Positions 43,602 to 52,711 of a stretch of DNA of 64,000 nt are shown here, in pieces. Where the stretch lies: the NCBI GenBank assembly GCA_023407175.1, contig JAEYMU010000025.1, forward strand, positions 62,001 through 126,000, given 5' to 3'. The position numbers and the translations under genes are program-made. The notes under the pieces are model-generated. The model ran no database searches. It was given only the letters and a program-made list of their open reading frames with translations, and was not told the DNA's origin. Origin of the DNA: Bacillota bacterium (GTDB lineage: Bacteria > Bacillota_A > Clostridia > Lachnospirales > Lachnospiraceae). Every line of letters starts with the position of its first letter. Within the stretch, counting starts at the first letter, position 1.

Positions 43602-44975
43602 TTATCTACCAATATCCTTTTTACCCTTATTCATCTGCTTCTCAATCTGTTTTTCCAGCACCTCCACACTTCCTTTTATTTGATCCAGTGTACCAATTCG
43701 ATACTCTGAACAAATTTCCTCTTTCATATTCTCCACCCGGTAGATATCCTTGGTATCTATATTACGAAAAGCTTCCAACTTGTAATCATACCCACCTGGA
43801 TCATCCCGAAATACTGGAGCCACTTCTCCTTTGCTTGTATTCCATCTCATCAATCTAGGGAACCAACAGAATCCTTCTTGAACCATTTCTTTAAAGGATA
43901 ATAGCAACTGTCCCAATGACGAAAGTAATCCTCGAAATGAGTTACCCCCGGTAATGCCTTCTCCTCTTTCCACAGTATTTGCGTATTCCTCAATATCAGG
44001 TTGTAGCGGCAGATATGCCTGTATCATTTGCTTGACCACATCCAGTAATTCTAGAAATGTACTCTTTTGTTTTAATTCCTCATCTTTAAGATCGAGCATA
44101 TATTTTTTTGTTTCAATTTGGGCATCAAGATTTTCAAATACCTTCTTTTTCTCTGTTAGATCAGATTGAATTTCTTCATCCATTGCATCATGTTGAATTT
44201 TCAAATATTCTAATTGTTGTTTAGCTGAAATTACTGAGTTTTCTACCTGCTTCTTTTCCGACTTTACTTCGTGGAGATTTTGTAGCTCTTGCTGCACCTT
44301 ATATTCTGCAACTGATAAATCGTAATTCCTGCCCATCTTTTTATCTCCGATGGTCTCATGGATATTGTATTGAAAGCATGATCTAGCTTCTTCCCGAAGC
44401 TTGTCCTGTAGTACAACCGAGAGAGTGGTAGGGGTAAACACATTTCTTTTTGATACCTTCTTGGATAACCCTTTCTTTGTCTCGCTCCATACCGGAACAC
44501 CTACCACATGCATATGTGGACTGGCTTCATCGAAGTGGATCACAGCATTTGCAACTTTAAAATCTGGCATATACTCTTGCAATCTGGAAAGTACATAGCG
44601 GTATACATTGTACATTCTTTCTTTGCTTTCCTCGTGATCTTCCCAGAACTGCTTATCGCCACACTGGAAGATAATTTCAACCGCCATATCCTGATCCAGT
44701 TTTGAGACATGCTCAAAATAATCATCAATTCTTCTTTCCGTTCGCTTTTGTTTCTCGTTATATTCTCGGACAGCAACGTCAAATTCTCTTTGGTAAATAT
44801 TTTTGACATCCTGGTATAGATTCTCAGTTCCTTCTAATAGTAAAATATGCTCTGAACTGTAATCACCGGATCTGTATTTACGCAGATTATGCATTGCCAC
44901 TCCTTGTAGTTTAATCTTACTCGTGATTGCACTTTTACCATTGCTGATATGTGCTGAATAGGAAACACCACCCAA
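43602..44975 (-). CDS. MobV-family relaxase (plasmid recombination/mobilization enzyme)
   Basis: The 457-residue protein nicks DNA at an origin of transfer. The relaxase domain (about residues 1-215) has an N-terminal MHNLRKY segment and the metal site NAVIHFDEASPHMHVVGVP (HxDE...HxH) near residue 145. The C-terminal half contains a long coiled coil (about 225-310). Translation starts at a TTG (44975) with AGGAGG nine bases upstream. The candidate oriT lies immediately upstream. The coding frame is intact. Confidence 0.9.
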   Translation of the reverse strand: MGGVSYSAHISNGKSAITSKIKLQGVAMHNLRKYRSGDYSSEHILLLEGTENLYQDVKNIYQREFDVAVREYNEKQKRTERRIDDYFEHVSKLDQDMAVEIIFQCGDKQFWEDHEESKERMYNVYRYVLSRLQEYMPDFKVANAVIHFDEASPHMHVVGVPVWSETKKGLSKKVSKRNVFTPTTLSVVLQDKLREEARSCFQYNIHETIGDKKMGRNYDLSVAEYKVQQELQNLHEVKSEKKQVENSVISAKQQLEYLKIQHDAMDEEIQSDLTEKKKVFENLDAQIETKKYMLDLKDEELKQKSTFLELLDVVKQMIQAYLPLQPDIEEYANTVERGEGITGGNSFRGLLSSLGQLLLSFKEMVQEGFCWFPRLMRWNTSKGEVAPVFRDDPGGYDYKLEAFRNIDTKDIYRVENMKEEICSEYRIGTLDQIKGSVEVLEKQIEKQMNKGKKDIGR

Positions 44976-45018
44976 AGATTTTCTCCTCCTTTATCTGTTG
45001 TTCCTCTGGAGAAGTGCT

Positions 45019-45080
45019 ATTATCATCTTGGCTCTGCCTAAGATGATAATCTCTTAGCAGTTTTGGCAAGCCAAAACTGC
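45019..45080. other. candidate origin of transfer (two hairpins)
   Basis: Two perfect 11-bp inverted repeats stand in tandem: ATTATCATCTT/AAGATGATAAT (45019-45050) and GCAGTTTTGGC-aa-GCCAAAACTGC (45057-45080), followed by GGGGGCTCTCCGAGGG. They lie just upstream of the relaxase gene, the usual place for a MobV oriT. The nick site was not identified. The rest of the 329-base gap (to 45304) has GCAAAG repeats but no gene. Confidence 0.5.
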
Positions 45081-45304
45081 GGGGGCTCTCCGAGGGTTTT
45101 ATATTATACAATACCATTATACTTATATCGCTATCTCGATACTTAAATCTACTAATCTATCATCCAAAATTCCTTCAATACATTCCAAGACCGCAACACC
45201 GCAAATAGTCTGTAATTGCAATCTTTCTCTTATATAGGAACAACTTCGCAAAGGGAAGACCGCAAAGCTTGATACTTTGCAATGTTGCATTCTTCCTCAA
45301 GGTT

Positions 45305-46281
45305 CTAGATTTCAATATTGCTTAAATTCCAATACCAACTGTTATTAACCTTTTTGGCATTAATTCCAAGTTCACTTTTAGCAGTCTCCATAGTTCGCTT
45401 CGATAGCCCCGCTTGCTTTGCCAGCTCAATAATATCTGTACTGAGCAACATCTCATTCTCAACCGACAAGCCTCGCAATAGCTGTTTAGCCTGATCAAGC
45501 TTATTACCCTTAGGAGCAATTCCACCCAAGACCTCATCGGCAGTTATTTCATAATCGCCAATCCATCGGAATCCTTCGTTACACAATTCAAATGCTTTAG
45601 AATGACCAAATGCTGCTAAATTATTTTTTATCTGAATTACTGCTCGCATATTATCCTGCCCTTCAATTCTTCCAACAAGAATAACACTCCTCGCGACAGC
45701 AAAGAAATCAATAGACCCCATTCCACGATATGCCGCCTTATTTCCACCTGCTTTATTCATATGACCGATAAGAACAATGGCACATCCGGTTTTCTCGGCT
45801 AATGTGCCCAGCCTTTTGTCATTTCTCTAGCTTCATTTGCTCGGTTCATATCCGTACCACTACCTAAATATGCCTGTATTGGATCTAGTATAAGAAGTTT
45901 TGCTTTTTGCCTAACGATTGCTGCCTCCAGACGTTCATCCACCATTGAAACGGATTTCTCACTTTCATCAATAATAGAGATACGACTACAATTCGCACCA
46001 GCCTGTTCAAGTCTTGGTTTTACAGTATCTGCAAGTCCGTCCTCCGCAGTCTGATAAATCACATTCATTGGCTCCATCGGTGTCATTTCATCTTCCAATC
46101 CTTCACCTTTAGACAATCGAGCCGCAATATTCAGTATCAATGTGCTTTTTCCATCCCCAGGGTCACCTTGAATGATAGTAAGCTTCCCGTATGGGATAAA
46201 TGGATACCATAGCCAGTCTACCTGACTAGCTATGACATCTGCCATATTTATCATCTTAAGTTCGTTTTTCTCTTCTTCCAT
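45305..46281 (-). pseudogene. RepA-like AAA ATPase (RecA/DnaB fold), frameshifted
   Basis: The N-terminal frame (46281-45799) has Walker A GDPGDGKST near residue 40 and LLILDPIQAYLG as Walker B, typical of RepA-like hexameric helicases of mobile elements. It stops prematurely at MTKGWAH. The downstream frame continues LAEKTGCAIVLIGHMNKAGGNKAAYRGMGSIDF to 45305. Restoring one A in the run at about 45816 (ACAAAA to ACAAAAA) would join them into a protein of about 325 residues. The site is not a good programmed-slippage heptamer. Confidence 0.8.
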
Positions 46282-46289
46282 AGCCCCTC

Positions 46290-46610
46290 CTACAATTTAT
46301 TAACTTCTGTCATAATATCCAGAATCGTTCGTAGAGGAGTAAGTAATTCCTCATCCATATCAGAAGATTTTTCTATACGAATCAATTCCTTCTCAATGCG
46401 TTGTAAATGCTTACGAAATTCGTCATACATCGCCTTGTGACCTCTTACTGTTATCTGTTGATACAAAGCACTCTGTATTAAATAGTCCTGCTTCTGCATT
46501 CCGCATAACTTCACACGATCATTCAATTCTTTAGCCTCTTCCGGAGACATCCGAAATCCAACATTTAAGCTTCTCCAACGATTCTTTTTATCTAGTTTTT
46601 TTTCGCTCAT
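46290..46610 (-). CDS. MobC-like mobilization accessory protein
   Basis: The 106-residue protein starts MSEKKLDKKNRWRSLNVGFRMSPEEA, with a ribbon-helix-helix-like region and a helical C-terminus. This is the pattern of relaxosome accessory proteins (MobC-like) coded beside integrases in such elements. The ATG overlaps the integrase stop (ATGA), and GGAAAG precedes it. Family assignment is by pattern and context only. Confidence 0.6.
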   Translation of the reverse strand: MSEKKLDKKNRWRSLNVGFRMSPEEAKELNDRVKLCGMQKQDYLIQSALYQQITVRGHKAMYDEFRKHLQRIEKELIRIEKSSDMDEELLTPLRTILDIMTEVNKL

Positions 46611-47697
46611 AGTTCTTTCCACTCACTTTCTATTTGTTCTAGATTCAGTCTCTCTGCCATCGCAATCTGTTTACTCGGAAACATATGGCTATAGTGATAA
46701 GTAATACGAATACTTTCATGTCCAACCCTATTTGCGATATCAACAGCAGTAAAACCTATATCAATTAATAGAGAAATGTGAGAGTGGCGAAGATCATGAA
46801 TCGTAATTCTTTTGACTCCAGCAAGTTTGCTCCCACGTTTCATTTCATGATGAAGAAAATGTTTCGTGATCTGAAACATACGATCCGTCGGCTTACATTT
46901 ATAAAGCATATTCATATAATCCCTAATCTCATCTACCAAAAAATCCGGCATTGAGATTATACGATTGCTTTTCGTTGTCTTTGGCGAGGTAATCACATCT
47001 TCACCTTCCAACCGTTGATATGATTTGTTGATGGTTAATAACTTTTTTTCTAAATCAAAATCATTCATCGTAAGTGCCAGCAACTCTCCGACACGGATGC
47101 CACACCAATAAAGGACTTCAAAAGCATAATAGGAGAGTGGTTTATCTTTAATCGCATCTGCAAACTTTAGATACTCCTCTTTAGTCCAGAAGAGCATTTC
47201 CACCTTTGATTCTTTTCCCGTGTTTCCAGCCCTTTTCGATGGATTTTCATTTAGATTGTAAATCTGACCGCATGATTGAATATACATGATAGTTCATCAT
47301 GAATCGTTTTCAGATATCCCGACTTATACTTTTCACCATTCACTCTCTTTGTTTCAAGCATCACATTCTGCCACTTTAAAATATCCGCAGCTGTAATCTC
47401 ATTCATCTTGCGATCGCCAAAGTAAGGTAAAACTTTTGCTGTAACTATATGCTGCTTCGTAAGCCAAGTATTAAGTTTCAGCTTTGGCTTCATATCATCT
47501 TCGTATAGCTTAAAAAACTCATTCATTGTCATGTCTAAGTTTTCACTCTGCTTCAGTTTGAAGTTTCTTTCCCATTCCAAGGCTTCGCGTTTTGTTGCGA
47601 AGCCTCGTTTCGTTTTCCCCTTATTCTCTCCTTGCCAATTGCGATAGTAGAAAAATACATACCACTTACCGGTCTTCTGATCTTTGTATGCTGACAT
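46607..47697 (-). pseudogene. int: tyrosine integrase of the guaA element, frameshifted
   Basis: The N-terminal frame (47697-47251) contains the AP2-like DNA-binding domain (KWYVFFYYRNWQGENKGKTKRGF) and the SAM-like core-binding domain. The catalytic frame (to 46607) has the Arg in CGIRVGELLAL, the Lys in SPKTTKSNR, HDLRHS, GHESIRITYHYSH and the final Tyr. Thus all catalytic residues are present. The two frames are separated by loss of one T near 47260 (RF-YNLNENPSKRAG is split). Repaired, it would have about 363 residues, normal for this family. Either the gene is dead or the base is an assembly error. Confidence 0.88.
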
Positions 47698-47720
47698 TCA
47701 TTGTCCTCCCTAATTCATAA

Positions 47721-47909
47721 TCAGTTGGCTATTTTTAAGCCATAAAATCGTTCCATAAAATATTGTCTGCTGACTTTTCCTGCTATTGTTAGGAAATCCT
47801 GATCCTTCAGTTCATCATTCAACTGTCTGATAATCTTATAAGCTGTTGGCTTCTTAACACCTAAGATATCAGCTACTTCATCTACTTCAATAAACGTACT
47901 TTTTAACAT
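47721..47909 (-). CDS. excisionase-like helix-turn-helix protein
   Basis: The 62-residue protein has the MerR/Xis-type winged-helix pattern: VDEVADILGVKKPTAYKIIRQLNDELK. Such proteins lie directly upstream of tyrosine integrases and steer excision. GGAGGCATGTAA precedes the ATG. It is 23 bases upstream of the integrase gene. Confidence 0.75.
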   Translation of the reverse strand: MLKSTFIEVDEVADILGVKKPTAYKIIRQLNDELKDQDFLTIAGKVSRQYFMERFYGLKIAN

Positions 47910-48147
47910 TTACATGCCTCCTTTCGCATTTGTACTTCATTTGCGTTTTCATTTGTCTTGGTACTATCATTCCGGATGACCACTATTGATTTAGCACCTT
48001 GGGATTGCTATAAACCAGAATTACTTCATCTTTACAGACATATCGTTATTAACTGTTCTACTGTTTCCGGCATTATTTATGGTCTGTTACCAAGATATAT
48101 GTCTTTTAGCTTCAATTATTTATTCTCTTCTAATATCCCTCCTGTGT

Positions 48148-48268
48148 ACTTAATGTTATTTCGTTAAGTTGTGTTTATGAGTTGTATTATACTTAATGAA
48201 TTATCGTTAGTAAATATAATTTCATTAACTTAATTTTATTTTATTTATTAAATTATTTTCGTTAAGTT
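48148..48268. promoter_or_regulatory. operator cluster upstream of the XRE regulator
   Basis: Two dyads of the form ACTTAATG-N6-CGTTARGT-like (48148-48169; 48191-48212, the latter imperfect on its right side) are followed by TTTCATTAACTT (48220-48231) and TTTCGTTAAGTT (48257-48268). The first dyad also contains TTTCGTTAAGTT. They fill the otherwise empty 422-base gap between the divergent xis-like and XRE genes and match the dyad at 39487-39508. Confidence 0.6.
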
Positions 48269-48272
48269 TATG

Positions 48273-48301
48273 TTGTCTTTCATTTTCAGCTCTGTTATAC
48301 T
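48273..48301 (+). promoter_or_regulatory. promoter of the XRE regulator
   Basis: TTGTCT (48273-48278) and TATACT (48296-48301), 17-base spacing, 30 bases before the start codon and directly after the last operator half-site. Confidence 0.65.
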
Positions 48302-48331
48302 ATATCCATTAGAAAATAAAGGAGGTTTCAA

Positions 48332-48838
48332 ATGACAACCGGTAAGAGAATTCGATTTATCCGAACCTTTCGAGGTATGACACAAAAAGAGCTCGGAATC
48401 GCATTGGGATTTGATCCAGGAAGTGCAGATATCAGAGTTTCACAATATGAGTCCGACAATAGAAAAGCCATTAAAGACCCAATGCTGCGCCAGATGGCTG
48501 AAATTTTTAAAGTAAATTACAATGCATTAAAGACTTATGAGTTTGACAATCCATTAGATGTAATGGAGTCTTTTTTCTGGTTTGAAGAAGAGTTTCCTTT
48601 GCAAATAGCATTATTTGAGTTTCAAACAGATATGGACATTGATAAGCCTATTCTGAATATTCCAGCTGGTATTGATGGAGAAGCGATTGAATCTCCGATT
48701 GCAGTTATGTTTGCATTACCGGAGTACAGAAGATGTTTTAAAGAATGGCAACAAAAAAAACGTGACTACCATGATGGGGTAATCACGAAGGAAGAGTATG
48801 TGGAGTGGAAATTACAGTGGGATTATAGCGCAGAATAG
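48332..48838 (+). CDS. XRE-family regulator of the element
   Basis: The 168-residue protein has an N-terminal HTH_3 domain (residues 4-65: RIRFIRTFRGMTQKELGIALGF) and a C-terminal region of about 100 residues that is not recognised. AAAGGAGG precedes the ATG. It likely binds the repeated dyads in front of it and controls the switch between integration functions and its own operon. The membrane-protein gene follows after 12 bases. Confidence 0.85.
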   Translation: MTTGKRIRFIRTFRGMTQKELGIALGFDPGSADIRVSQYESDNRKAIKDPMLRQMAEIFKVNYNALKTYEFDNPLDVMESFFWFEEEFPLQIALFEFQTDMDIDKPILNIPAGIDGEAIESPIAVMFALPEYRRCFKEWQQKKRDYHDGVITKEEYVEWKLQWDYSAE

Positions 48839-48850
48839 GAGATATGATTT

Positions 48851-50128
48851 ATGAAAGTTCAACGTAATACAATATATATCGTTAGTATAATAGCCATTAT
48901 TTCATTCTTCTTATCTTATACATTTAATTGCATCGGAACAACTTACTCGTTTCTAAGCAATTTATTTTTAAATGTATTTGGTGGTACTGTACTTGCATTG
49001 ATTTTGGCAGTAATAGCTTATCTGATTGAAAAAAATGATAATCTTGAACAATTTTATAAATCATTTCGAAAACTTCATAAAATATGTACTACAATAAATG
49101 CAGATTCAACGATTGAATTCTATGTGAATTGGTTTGAAGAATATCATAACGCCGTAGATACTCTCAGTTTCTCTTGGTCAAAAGTTGCTTTTTTACTTGA
49201 TTACCATAAACACCGCAAATATATGAAGTCCATTTTGGATTATTACTGTGACTTTATTCTTTTAACCCAGAATCAATTTCGTTTATTAAATGAAAGTATT
49301 AATGATGTCGCAAAAAAATCTATCCAAGACGAAATCAATCAATATTTATTTGAAACAATAAATTATGACCATGGTATTCTACAATCAAAAGTAATACATA
49401 ATAGACTTACCCATCCAATGATAATCCACAATAACAACATCTACAATATTTATATAGGAAAGGCTAATAAAGAATATGTTTTTACACAATGTCTTTTTAG
49501 CGATGACAATTTTAAGATATTAAGTAAATCTGAAGAGGAATCAATAAAGCAAATAATCAAAGAATCCGAAAAGACTGGATCGGCAGAAGTCATCATTAAT
49601 GTAAAAGAAGAGAGTTTAAAAGTATTAAAACAGAACAAGTATATTAATAATTACTCTCCTTGTGAAAACGGTACTTTTAGAGTAAGTTGTGAATTTATTT
49701 TATTTCATTATTTTGATATTAAGAAAAGGATTACTTCTAAGTCTACTCCTGAATATGAAAGCTTTATGTTGAATATAGTTACATTAACATTAAGTATATG
49801 TTTTATCATAAAACAAGTATGGAATATCTTTTTTGCTCCTGTAAGTAATTCTCCAAAGTCAATAGCTGTCATCATCTCTTTATTTCTGATGATTTTAATT
49901 TATATAGCTCTTAGTCTTATTAACCGACTGTGGAAACATAGAAGTCAAAAAAGTATACAGATAATTTCCGAACTTGGGACAAATTTTACATGGCTTTCCA
50001 TATTGTTTTATTATGTCAGTGATATATTACCAGAATTTCAAAACAGAACTTATTTAATATCAGGATTTGTTGTATGTATTTTTCTTTCTATCCTAAATCT
50101 TTTCTTTGCTATAGCACGAAAGAGATAA
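48851..50128 (+). CDS. unknown membrane protein, element cargo
   Basis: The 425-residue protein has two N-terminal membrane helices (about 8-25 and 37-60), a cytoplasmic domain of about 240 residues, and four C-terminal helices (about 305-330, 338-360, 375-392 and 400-420). No known domain is recognised. GGAG lies nine bases before the ATG. It is in one operon with the XRE regulator at the right end of the island, beside attR, a usual place for accessory or defence genes. Codon use is AT-rich like the rest of the element. Confidence 0.6.
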   Translation: MKVQRNTIYIVSIIAIISFFLSYTFNCIGTTYSFLSNLFLNVFGGTVLALILAVIAYLIEKNDNLEQFYKSFRKLHKICTTINADSTIEFYVNWFEEYHNAVDTLSFSWSKVAFLLDYHKHRKYMKSILDYYCDFILLTQNQFRLLNESINDVAKKSIQDEINQYLFETINYDHGILQSKVIHNRLTHPMIIHNNNIYNIYIGKANKEYVFTQCLFSDDNFKILSKSEEESIKQIIKESEKTGSAEVIINVKEESLKVLKQNKYINNYSPCENGTFRVSCEFILFHYFDIKKRITSKSTPEYESFMLNIVTLTLSICFIIKQVWNIFFAPVSNSPKSIAVIISLFLMILIYIALSLINRLWKHRSQKSIQIISELGTNFTWLSILFYYVSDILPEFQNRTYLISGFVVCIFLSILNLFFAIARKR

Positions 50129-50137
50129 TAGTAACTA

Positions 50138-50159
50138 TTAATATCAATTTAATATCAAA
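50138..50159. repeat. arm-type repeat, right copy
   Basis: Exact copy of the tandem 11-mers at 39551-39572, here touching attR. Confidence 0.6.
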
Positions 50160-50226
50160 CCCAAAAAATAAATCCTACAACCCTTATAAATACTGGGTTG
50201 TAGGATTTTCTGCGATTATTCCCACT
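50160..50226. repeat. guaA: attR, right direct repeat within the end of guaA
   Basis: Matches attL at 39381-39449. It contains the last codons of guaA, its stop codon and terminator, so guaA stays intact after integration. Confidence 0.92.
50163..50207 (-). terminator. guaA terminator
   Basis: On the minus strand AATCCTACAACCC pairs with GGGTTGTAGGATT and is followed by TATTTTTT, nine bases after the guaA stop. The hairpin is also kept in attL. Confidence 0.85.
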
Positions 50227-51751
50227 CAATTGTAGCCGGAGGCTTTCCGGTAATATCATAGCAAATTCTGTTTACATGCTTTACTTCATTGACAATTCGG
50301 TTCGAGATATGTCCCAGGACCTCCCAGGGTATTTCGGCGAATTCCGCCGTCATGAAGTCCGTGGTCGTTACCGCTCTCAATGCTACGGTATAGTCATAGG
50401 TTCTTTCATCACCCATAACGCCGACGCTTCTTAGGTTTGTGAGCACCGCAAAATACTGTCCGATGCTTCGGTCAAGGCCCGCCTTTGCGATTTCCTCCCG
50501 GTAGATATAGTCTGCATCCTGAAGAATTTTAATCCTGTCAGGGGTGATATCTCCGATAATTCGGATAGCAAGACCGGGGCCGGGGAAGGGCTGACGAAAT
50601 ACCAGCTTCTCCGGAATACCAAGCTCTAAGCCGGCTTTTCTAACCTCATCCTTGAACAGGTTGCGAAGCGGTTCGATAATTTCTTTAAAATCCACATAAT
50701 CGGGCAGCCCGCCTACATTATGATGGCTTTTAATTACCGCAGATTTTCCAAGACCGCTTTCGATTACATCAGGGTATATGGTTCCTTGAACCAGAAAATC
50801 AACCTTACCGATTTTCTTTGCTTCCTCCTCGAATACACGGATGAATTCCTCACCGATAATTTTTCTTTTCTGTTCGGGCTCGCTGACGCCGGCAAGCTTA
50901 TCATAAAAACGCTGCTGTGCATTGACACGAACGAAGTTTACATCAAACTGTGTGGTGAAAACTGCTTCTACTTCGTCACCCTCATTTTTACGCAATAAGC
51001 CGTGATCGACAAAGATACAGGTAAGCTGCTTGCCAACTGCCTTACTGATCATGACTGCCGCTACAGAGGAGTCTACACCTCCGGACAGTGCGCAAAGTAC
51101 CTTCTTATCACCAATTTTATTCTTAAGGGTAGCCACCATCTCTTCCGCAAAGGAGGACATTACCCAGTCGCCGGAACAGTTACATACTTTATATAGGAAA
51201 TTATGGAGTATCTTTGTCCCCTCCTGAGTGTGGACCACCTCGGGATGGAATTGGACGCCATAAAGCTTACGATCCGGATTTTCAATGGCAGCAATCGGGC
51301 AGGAGTCGGATTTTGCAGTTATGGTAAAGCCCTCAGGAAGCTTTTCCACATAATCGGTATGACTCATCCAGCAGATAGTATTCTCGGATACTGCATCAAA
51401 TAATTTGGAGGCCGTATTCACATTAACCTCCGTACGACCGTATTCCCTAAGAGGGGCCTTGGATACCTTGCCATCAAGAAGATAGGTCATTAGCTGGCAG
51501 CCGTAGCAGATTCCCAGGATCGGTATCCCAAGAGAAAAGATATCCTTATCACAGTGGGGTGCATCTTCAGCATATACGCTGGCGGGTCCGCCTGTGAATA
51601 TGATACCTTTTGGGGCGATTTCCTTTATACGGTCAAGGCTTGTAGTGTAGGGAAGAACCTCACAATAAACATTGCATTCTCTGACTCTTCTGGCAATCAA
51701 TTGATTGTACTGGCCACCAAAGTCAAGTACGATTACTATTTCTTTTTCCAC
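50216..51751 (-). CDS. guaA: GMP synthase (glutamine-hydrolysing)
   Basis: The 511-residue enzyme converts XMP to GMP. The class I glutamine amidotransferase half has the nucleophile motif GICYGCQLM near residue 80 and a late HPEV. The ATP-pyrophosphatase half has [11 protein letters not shown] near residue 220, and the C-terminal dimer domain has [12 protein letters not shown] and ends PATIEWE. Translation starts with GTG at 51751 behind AGGAGG. The last codons form the integration site of the mobile element. Confidence 0.97.
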   Translation of the reverse strand: MEKEIVIVLDFGGQYNQLIARRVRECNVYCEVLPYTTSLDRIKEIAPKGIIFTGGPASVYAEDAPHCDKDIFSLGIPILGICYGCQLMTYLLDGKVSKAPLREYGRTEVNVNTASKLFDAVSENTICWMSHTDYVEKLPEGFTITAKSDSCPIAAIENPDRKLYGVQFHPEVVHTQEGTKILHNFLYKVCNCSGDWVMSSFAEEMVATLKNKIGDKKVLCALSGGVDSSVAAVMISKAVGKQLTCIFVDHGLLRKNEGDEVEAVFTTQFDVNFVRVNAQQRFYDKLAGVSEPEQKRKIIGEEFIRVFEEEAKKIGKVDFLVQGTIYPDVIESGLGKSAVIKSHHNVGGLPDYVDFKEIIEPLRNLFKDEVRKAGLELGIPEKLVFRQPFPGPGLAIRIIGDITPDRIKILQDADYIYREEIAKAGLDRSIGQYFAVLTNLRSVGVMGDERTYDYTVALRAVTTTDFMTAEFAEIPWEVLGHISNRIVNEVKHVNRICYDITGKPPATIEWE

Positions 51752-51786
51752 TGTTTAACCTCCTGATATTGCGCTGACTCATAAGC

Positions 51787-51826
51787 GAATTAACGTAATT
51801 ACGCTATAACGCAATTACGTTAATTC
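51787..51826. repeat. hairpin upstream of guaA
   Basis: 17-bp arms (GAATTAACGTAATTACG and CGCAATTACGTTAATTC, 16 of 17 pairing) with a six-base loop, 35 bases before the guaA start. It would be in the guaA leader. No purine riboswitch was recognised in the 374-base gap between guaA and the divergent gene; nothing else is evident there. Confidence 0.65.
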
Positions 51827-52125
51827 AAATGTAGATACATAATACAACATTTTTTATCAATATGCTAGTATGAATATTTAATTATTTTTATATTCCTCTC
51901 CGATTAAATTGGCCATCTGATCTATGGCACAATTAATTTTTTTATTGGAATACAGGGAAAGAGCATATAGAACCAGGACATTTTTGTAATATTTGTTTAA
52001 AATCAGGAAACAATTTTACATTTTTATTTACAAAATAGATAGAATATGTTAGCATTATTCTAATATTATTATGATTTGTAATATTCTGTCATGGATTGAC
52101 GATGGGGGTGCCAGGGAGGCATAAT

Positions 52126-52620
52126 ATGAGGGGGATAATAGAGCAGGGTATGTTTGACTGTATACCCGAGATTGATTTTAATACAGGCTGCCGGTATTTT
52201 GTCGGTAATATGGATAATTACACAATGGCGCTGCTGGCAATGCTTAAAAGCATCAAGGCAAAGCTTCCGTTACTGGATGCCATGAATTATTCCGGTGAAT
52301 ATGAAGGCCTGCGAACGATTACACAGACACTTCGCAAGATGCTGTCTAACATCGGCGCAACCGGGCTGGCAGAGGATACCTATCAGCTGGAGACCGCACT
52401 GTTGAATGGGAATTTCGAGGGGCTGCAGGAGGAGCTGATGGGCTATATGTGCAGTCTGACAGAGTTTTCGGAGCACCTGGAGCAGCTGCTGCAGAAGGCC
52501 GATGTGAAGGGCAGTGTAAGGCATAATGAAGAAAAGCCGAATTTTCTTCACTATGATTTTACAAAAACAAAGGACAGTATTCGGCGATCTTCTGATTTAT
52601 TGGAGCGTAGAATCATATAA
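52126..52620 (+). CDS. HPt-like protein lacking the phospho-accepting histidine
   Basis: The 164-residue helical protein resembles a histidine phosphotransfer domain: LRTITQTLRKMLSNIGATGLAEDTYQLETALLNG follows the usual HxLK(G/S)...IGA...LA..LE pattern. The residue at the position of the active His is Gln (TQTLRK). It may therefore act as a docking or inhibitor protein. GGGAGG lies six bases before the ATG at 52126. It is divergent from guaA. Confidence 0.6.
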   Translation: MRGIIEQGMFDCIPEIDFNTGCRYFVGNMDNYTMALLAMLKSIKAKLPLLDAMNYSGEYEGLRTITQTLRKMLSNIGATGLAEDTYQLETALLNGNFEGLQEELMGYMCSLTEFSEHLEQLLQKADVKGSVRHNEEKPNFLHYDFTKTKDSIRRSSDLLERRII

Positions 52621-52633
52621 ATATTAATAGATA

Positions 52634-52674
52634 CGGCTGAATGCTTCCGTTTTTTCACTGGAAGCATTCAGCCG
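52634..52674 (+). terminator. hairpin terminator after the HPt-like gene
   Basis: A perfect 15-bp stem, CGGCTGAATGCTTCC/GGAAGCATTCAGCCG. The loop contains T6 and the stem is followed by TTGCTTTG; the weak T-run makes it a stable 3' hairpin, possibly a two-way terminator. Confidence 0.75.
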
Positions 52675-52711
52675 TTGCTTTGTATAGCAGGTTGTATTTT
52701 CGCGGTTTTAT

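Larger units (their letters stand above)
39381..50226. mobile_element. integrative mobilizable element inserted at the 3' end of guaA
   Basis: About 10.8 kb lie between near-identical direct repeats at 39381-39449 and 50160-50226. The repeats contain the guaA stop codon, the last codons and the terminator. Inside are a tyrosine integrase, excisionase-like protein, MobC-like protein, RepA-like ATPase, MobV relaxase, XRE regulator and cargo. The 3' end of guaA is a known integration target for tyrosine-recombinase islands. There are no conjugation (type IV secretion) genes, so transfer would need a helper. Confidence 0.92.

Noticed and set aside
45780..45830. Programmed ribosomal frameshift in the RepA-like gene
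   Set aside because: The ACA-AAA-GGC site is not a canonical slippery heptamer and two other genes of the element have similar indels, so mutation or assembly error is more likely.
47958..48167. 69-codon frame between the xis-like and XRE genes
   Set aside because: No ribosome-binding site, odd composition, and it runs into the operator cluster.
51772..52125. Purine riboswitch upstream of guaA
   Set aside because: Only a 17-bp AT-rich hairpin is present; the conserved purine aptamer core was not found.
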